Assembly: GCA_036674765.1 (NCBI GenBank)
Contig: JARVKI010000079.1
Span: forward strand, 141,835 to 205,834
Direction: 5' to 3'
Length of the DNA stretch: 64,000 nt
DNA from: Seiridium cupressi
Taxonomy: Eukaryota > Ascomycota > Sordariomycetes > Amphisphaeriales > Sporocadaceae
This document shows, in pieces, positions 60,263 through 64,000 of this stretch. The notes below the pieces were generated by a model. It saw only the letters and a list, made by a program, of their open reading frames with translations, was not told the DNA's origin and made no database searches. Numbering within the stretch: position 1 is the first letter of the stretch; every line of letters begins with the position of its first letter. The position numbers and the translations under genes are program-made.

Positions 60263-61587
60263 TTATGCATTGGCGTACTCCTTGTTGAACGCCCTACCAA
60301 TAACCATCCTTCGGATTTCTGATGTTCCTGCACCAATCTCATATAGTTTTGCACTGTAGACTATTAGCCATATCGTATCACGTGTAGGCAAGGACAAACT
60401 CACTCTCTAAGCAGCCTTGAGGCCGGCATCTCCTCCGTATAGCCCATACCACCGAGAAGTTGAATGGCATCGAGGGTGCACTCGGTCGCCCTCTCTGCCG
60501 CATACAGAATGGCACCCGCACAGTCTTGCGTTTTAATGATACCCTCCTCGTCAACAGCTCTAGCTGTACCATACGTATATGCCCTTGAAGCTTGCAGCTT
60601 GGTGTACATATCTGCCAGCTTGCCTTGGACAAATTGGTTGTGCGCAATGGGTTGGCCGAATTGCTTTCTTTGATGCGAGAACGGCAAGGCAACATCAAGA
60701 GCCGCCTGCATGATGCCCAGCGGCCCAGCACTCAACACAAGCCGCTCCAAATCCAGACCCTCCATCAATACTCGAACGCCTCCATTGATCTGACCAAGCA
60801 CGTTCTCTTCCGGGACAAACACGTCCTCGAAAACGAGCTCACCAGTATTGCTTCCGCGCATGCCCATCTTGTCCAACTTCCTGGCACAGCTAAAGCCCTT
60901 AAAGCCCGTCTCGAGGATGAAGGCAGTGATGCCTTTGGAAGCCTTGTCTGGCTCCGTCTTTGCGTATACAACTATAACATGTGCATCTGGCCCATTCGTG
61001 ATCCACATCTTGGTGCCGTTGAGGAGGTATCCACCGTCGACCTTCTTGGCCGTGGTGCGCATACTCACCACATCGCTGCCTGCACCTGACTCGGACATGG
61101 CCAACGCGCCGATGCTCGTGCCGGCAATCAATCCAGGCAGATACTTTTCCTTCTGCTCCGGAGTGCCATTCAGCTGAAGTTGGTTGACGCACAGCTGTGA
61201 ATGCGCTGCATAGCTTAGACCGATTGACCCGCTGGCCCGTGAGATCTCCTCCAGCACCACACAATGTGCTTGATAACCCATAGCGAGGCCACCATAGTCC
61301 TCGTCGGCCGTCATGCCCAGGAACCCGGCCTCGCCCAGCTTCGGCCACATATCATTGGGGAAGGCATTGGACTTATCCGTGTTTGCGGCAACTTCCTCCG
61401 AGATCTCGCGACGCGTAAATTCCTGAATCCGCTCTCGCAGCTCTGATAAATCTGCTGATGAAGGTGGCTCGAAGCCCTTGGGATGTTTTGAGGAGTGGTG
61501 TCGGATTTGGAGCGCGGGGAGCGTTCTGAGGGCGATGACTTGCCGCGTGGGCGTCGCTAAGCATCTCAACGATCTTATTGTAGCCAT
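60263..61587 (-). CDS. ivdA: Isovaleryl-CoA dehydrogenase, mitochondrial
   Basis: Two exons, 61587-60404 and 60353-60263, joined over a 50-bp intron in phase 2, give 424 residues. The FAD enzyme oxidises isovaleryl-CoA to 3-methylcrotonyl-CoA in leucine breakdown, passing electrons to ETF. A presequence of about 30 residues ends near RHHSS. Acyl-CoA dehydrogenase signatures are present: [16 protein letters not shown] (161-176) and [20 protein letters not shown], and the C-terminus [19 protein letters not shown]. The catalytic glutamate of IVD-type enzymes is E281 in [15 protein letters not shown], the position that separates IVD from other acyl-CoA dehydrogenases. Length is normal. It shares a 303-bp divergent promoter with mccB, an arrangement known from Aspergillus nidulans leucine catabolism. 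Confidence 0.96.
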
Positions 61588-61890
61588 TGCAAAATATGCG
61601 AATCTGGAAAAGAAAACAGAGTGTTTATTTGAATGTCACCAGTTTCCTGTTCTGCAGTTTTGTGCGTTACCGATGCTCATCTCTGCTCATCTAAGGTCTG
61701 ACGTCCCGTGGCCTCGGTATAACGGCTCGGCGCGGCAATCAGCGGCTCGAGCATCACCTTCCCTCGCTGGATTGGACGTCACGCGGGCTTCGGTTCTCAG
61801 CTAATACAATACTTTGGCCGAAGAGCTTTACCAGCCTTTCTCTATTTCACAAGATGCTACTTCTGTAGTATTAACTTGGAAGTATACACA
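61588..61890. promoter_or_regulatory. Divergent promoter of ivdA and mccB
   Basis: The 303 bp between the two start codons must drive both genes. It contains two palindromic GACGTC cores (61699-61704 and 61775-61780; CRE/bZIP type), an inverted CCAAT box (61771-61775, read as attgg) overlapping the edge of the second core, and a CCG-N6-CGG element (61705-61716) of the kind bound by Zn2Cys6 factors. The motifs are seen in the sequence; the binding proteins are inferred. Confidence 0.6.
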
Positions 61891-63729
61891 ATGTCGATTT
61901 CGAGGTCCTCGAGGGACCTGCTCTCTCTGTCACGACAATTGACCCGAACGCCGCGACCGAAACACATTCCCCGCCATGTCTTGCCACGACCCTCGAGGGC
62001 GATCGCATCCTACACGGCACCCTACCAGGCCAATGCTATATCATTGATACAGAGCAATATAGACCCTACAAGTGACGAGTTCAAGGAGAATGAGAGACTC
62101 ATGAACGAGGCCATGGAGAGACTGGAGAAGCTGACCCGGACGGTCCAGCGGGGAGGTCCCGCCAAGGCTAGGGAGAAGCACCTTGCAAGGAAGAAGATGC
62201 TGCCTAGAGACAGAGTCACGGCCTTGATTGATCCGGGAACGACATTTATGGAGCTTTCGCCATTGGCAGGTCATGAGCTATACCCAGAGGCCGAGGTGCC
62301 TGCCGCCGGTATCATTACTGGAGTCGGCGTGGTAGAAGGCGTCACCTGCGTGGTTGTCGCCAACGATAGCACGGTCAAGGGCGGCACGTATTATCCCATC
62401 ACTATCAAGAAGCACCTGCGGGCCCAGATGGTTGCGCAGGAAAACAAGCTACCGTGGGTCCTACGACTACAGTATACTATCGTGTAATGGAACTAACTAA
62501 GAGACCCACAGTTGTATATACCTCGTGGATTCTGGTGGCGTAAACCTGCCGCACCAATCTGATACATTCCCGGACCAGAATCATTTTGGTCGTATATTCT
62601 ATAACCAGGCGCGCATGAGCTCGCAAGGCATTCCCCAGGTATCGGTGGTCATGGGTCTTTGTACGGCCGGCGGAGCCTACGTGCCGGCCATGAGCGATGA
62701 AAACATCATTGTTGAGAAGCAGGGCCATATCTTTCTGGCTGGCCCGCCGTTGGTGAAGGCTGCCACTGGCGAAGAGGTCTCTGCCGAAGAGCTGGGTGGT
62801 GGCGAAATGCACACTTCCGTGTCCGGGGTGTCAGACTATCTGGCCGTGGATGATGCGCATGCTATTGTTCTGGCCAGGAGATGCATCAGCAATCTGAACT
62901 GGCCAAAGAAAGCAGACCCTTCTGCTGCCGCCATTGCCGAACCACTTTATCCTGAGTCAGAGCTGTTAGGCATTGCATCCACAAATCTACGGAAACCACT
63001 ACAGATTCACGAGGTCATTGCCCGCATCGTGGACGGCTCTCATTTCTCCGAGTTCAAGCGCGACTATGGTTCAACATTGGTGACCGGTTTCGCTAGTATA
63101 TATGGCTACAAGGTTGGTATCGTGGCCAACAATGGTATCCTATTCGGAACTTCAGCACAGAAAGGCGCGCATTTCATTGAACTTTGTGCACAGCGCGGTA
63201 TCCCTCTCGTCTTCCTACAGAACATCAGTGGATTCATGGTTGGCAAGGAGGCGGAGCGAGATGGCATAGCGAAACATGGTGCCAAGTTGGTTACAGCGGT
63301 AGCATGTGCGGACGTACCTAAATTCACCGTTGTAGTTGGTGGCAGTTATGGTGCTGGTAACTACGGTATGTGTGGTCGCGCTTATAGTCCTAGATTCTTA
63401 TGGATGTGGCCCAATGCCAGGATTGGAGTCATGGGAAGTGAACAGCTCGCGAACGTCATGGAGACCGTAGGACAGAAGTCAGACCCCGAACTACGGGATC
63501 GGATAGAGAGGGAGAGTAACGCTGTTTATTCTTCTGCTAGACTTTGGGTAAGCCCTCCCTTTGCTCCACGAAAAAAAGGTGGCTGCGGTACTAATTGAAA
63601 TGATAGGATGATGGTGTGATTCCACCACAACATACAAGAAGATATCTAGGCCTGGGTTTGAGAGCCGCCTTATCGGGTAAGAATGAGGTTGGGCATGGCG
63701 ATACCAGATTTGGCGTTTTCAGGATGTAA
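61891..63729 (+). CDS. mccB: Methylcrotonoyl-CoA carboxylase beta subunit, mitochondrial
   Basis: Three exons, 61891-62453, 62512-63547 and 63607-63729, give 573 residues. It is the carboxyltransferase subunit that turns 3-methylcrotonyl-CoA into 3-methylglutaconyl-CoA in leucine breakdown, partnered by the biotin-bearing alpha subunit. An Arg/Ser-rich presequence is followed by the two crotonase-like carboxyltransferase halves: [16 protein letters not shown], then [30 protein letters not shown], and [18 protein letters not shown] in the first, and [60 protein letters not shown] in the second. The last exon ends TRFGVFRM, the expected C-terminus. Intron 1 begins gtgggt and has an ACTAAC branch; intron 2 follows LW in phase 0. 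Complete and of normal length. Confidence 0.97.
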
Positions 63730-63924
63730 ATATCGTCGATATAATGTGGTACGTAGGGAGAGCCTTCAGCCAACTGCTGCCAGCAACCCATCCACCTGAA
63801 TTCATTACTTTTCACCCATAGTCAACATTTCACGACTTGCGTGTCATTCTTGAAAAATTTTCAAACTTAAAATTGATCTTTCTATTTCAAAAGCTACCGA
63901 AAAAGAAAGAGAAAAAAAAAATTA

Positions 63925-63926
<2 letters not shown>

Positions 63927-64000
<74 letters not shown>
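63927..64000 (+). repeat. Poly-G run to the end of the window (74 nt)
   Basis: Seventy-four Gs without a break reach the last base. The stretch just before (63840-63926) is AT-rich, purine-biased at its end, and lies about 200 bp after the mccB stop. It is not a fungal telomere (TTAGGG-type). Most likely a sequencing or assembly artefact, or a contig end padded by reads with dark-cycle Gs. Confidence 0.9.

Noticed and set aside
63927..64000. Terminal G run as a telomere
   Set aside because: Fungal telomeres carry TTAGGG-type repeats; this is pure G with no T or A.

Overview
The window reads as nuclear DNA of a filamentous ascomycete (Pezizomycotina). The evidence is short GT-AG introns, mostly about 40-100 bp with CTAAC/CTGAC-like branch sites, moderate spacing between genes, and gene families typical of these fungi: a CFEM-like GPI protein, a HAM1-family protein, a 2EXR protein, a class II myosin of the MyoB type, a Cti6-type PHD protein and a DUF1752/DUF3295 Mks1-like protein. 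I cannot place it below subphylum from the sequence alone.

Layout. 0-10 kb: CFEM-like cell-surface protein (+), phosphopantothenate-cysteine ligase of CoA synthesis (+), HAM1-family protein (+), 2EXR protein (-). 11-24 kb: a Red1/ZFC3H1-like CCCH protein (-) diverging from the myosin II heavy chain (+), the largest gene. 25-31 kb: a disordered, poorly conserved protein (+) whose last exon junction I could not resolve, a short-chain dehydrogenase (-) and the mitochondrial GTPase Mtg1 (+). 31-41 kb: a 1621-residue disordered protein (-) and a fungal-specific membrane-anchored protein (-). 43-45 kb: the Cti6-like PHD subunit (+), one of whose introns starts with GC. 45.3-53.5 kb: an 8.2-kb stretch with no gene I can support. 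53.5-55.2 kb: the Mks1-like protein (+). 57.5-63.7 kb: a mitochondrial short-chain dehydrogenase (-), then isovaleryl-CoA dehydrogenase (-) and the beta subunit of methylcrotonoyl-CoA carboxylase (+) sharing a 303-bp divergent promoter. The window ends in 74 consecutive Gs.

The clearest functional module is the leucine-breakdown pair ivdA/mccB, which catalyses consecutive mitochondrial steps (isovaleryl-CoA to 3-methylcrotonyl-CoA to 3-methylglutaconyl-CoA). The biotin-bearing alpha subunit (mccA) is not in the window and may lie beyond the poly-G end. The other genes are housekeeping, cytoskeletal, chromatin/RNA and signalling functions with no evident shared pathway. I found no transposase, reverse transcriptase, CRISPR array, rRNA or tRNA. 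No wholly new system stands out. The best leads are the possible exitron in the myosin rod, the GC-AG intron, the altered G4 motif of Mtg1, the unresolved or broken gene at 25-27 kb, and the 8-kb gene-free block.
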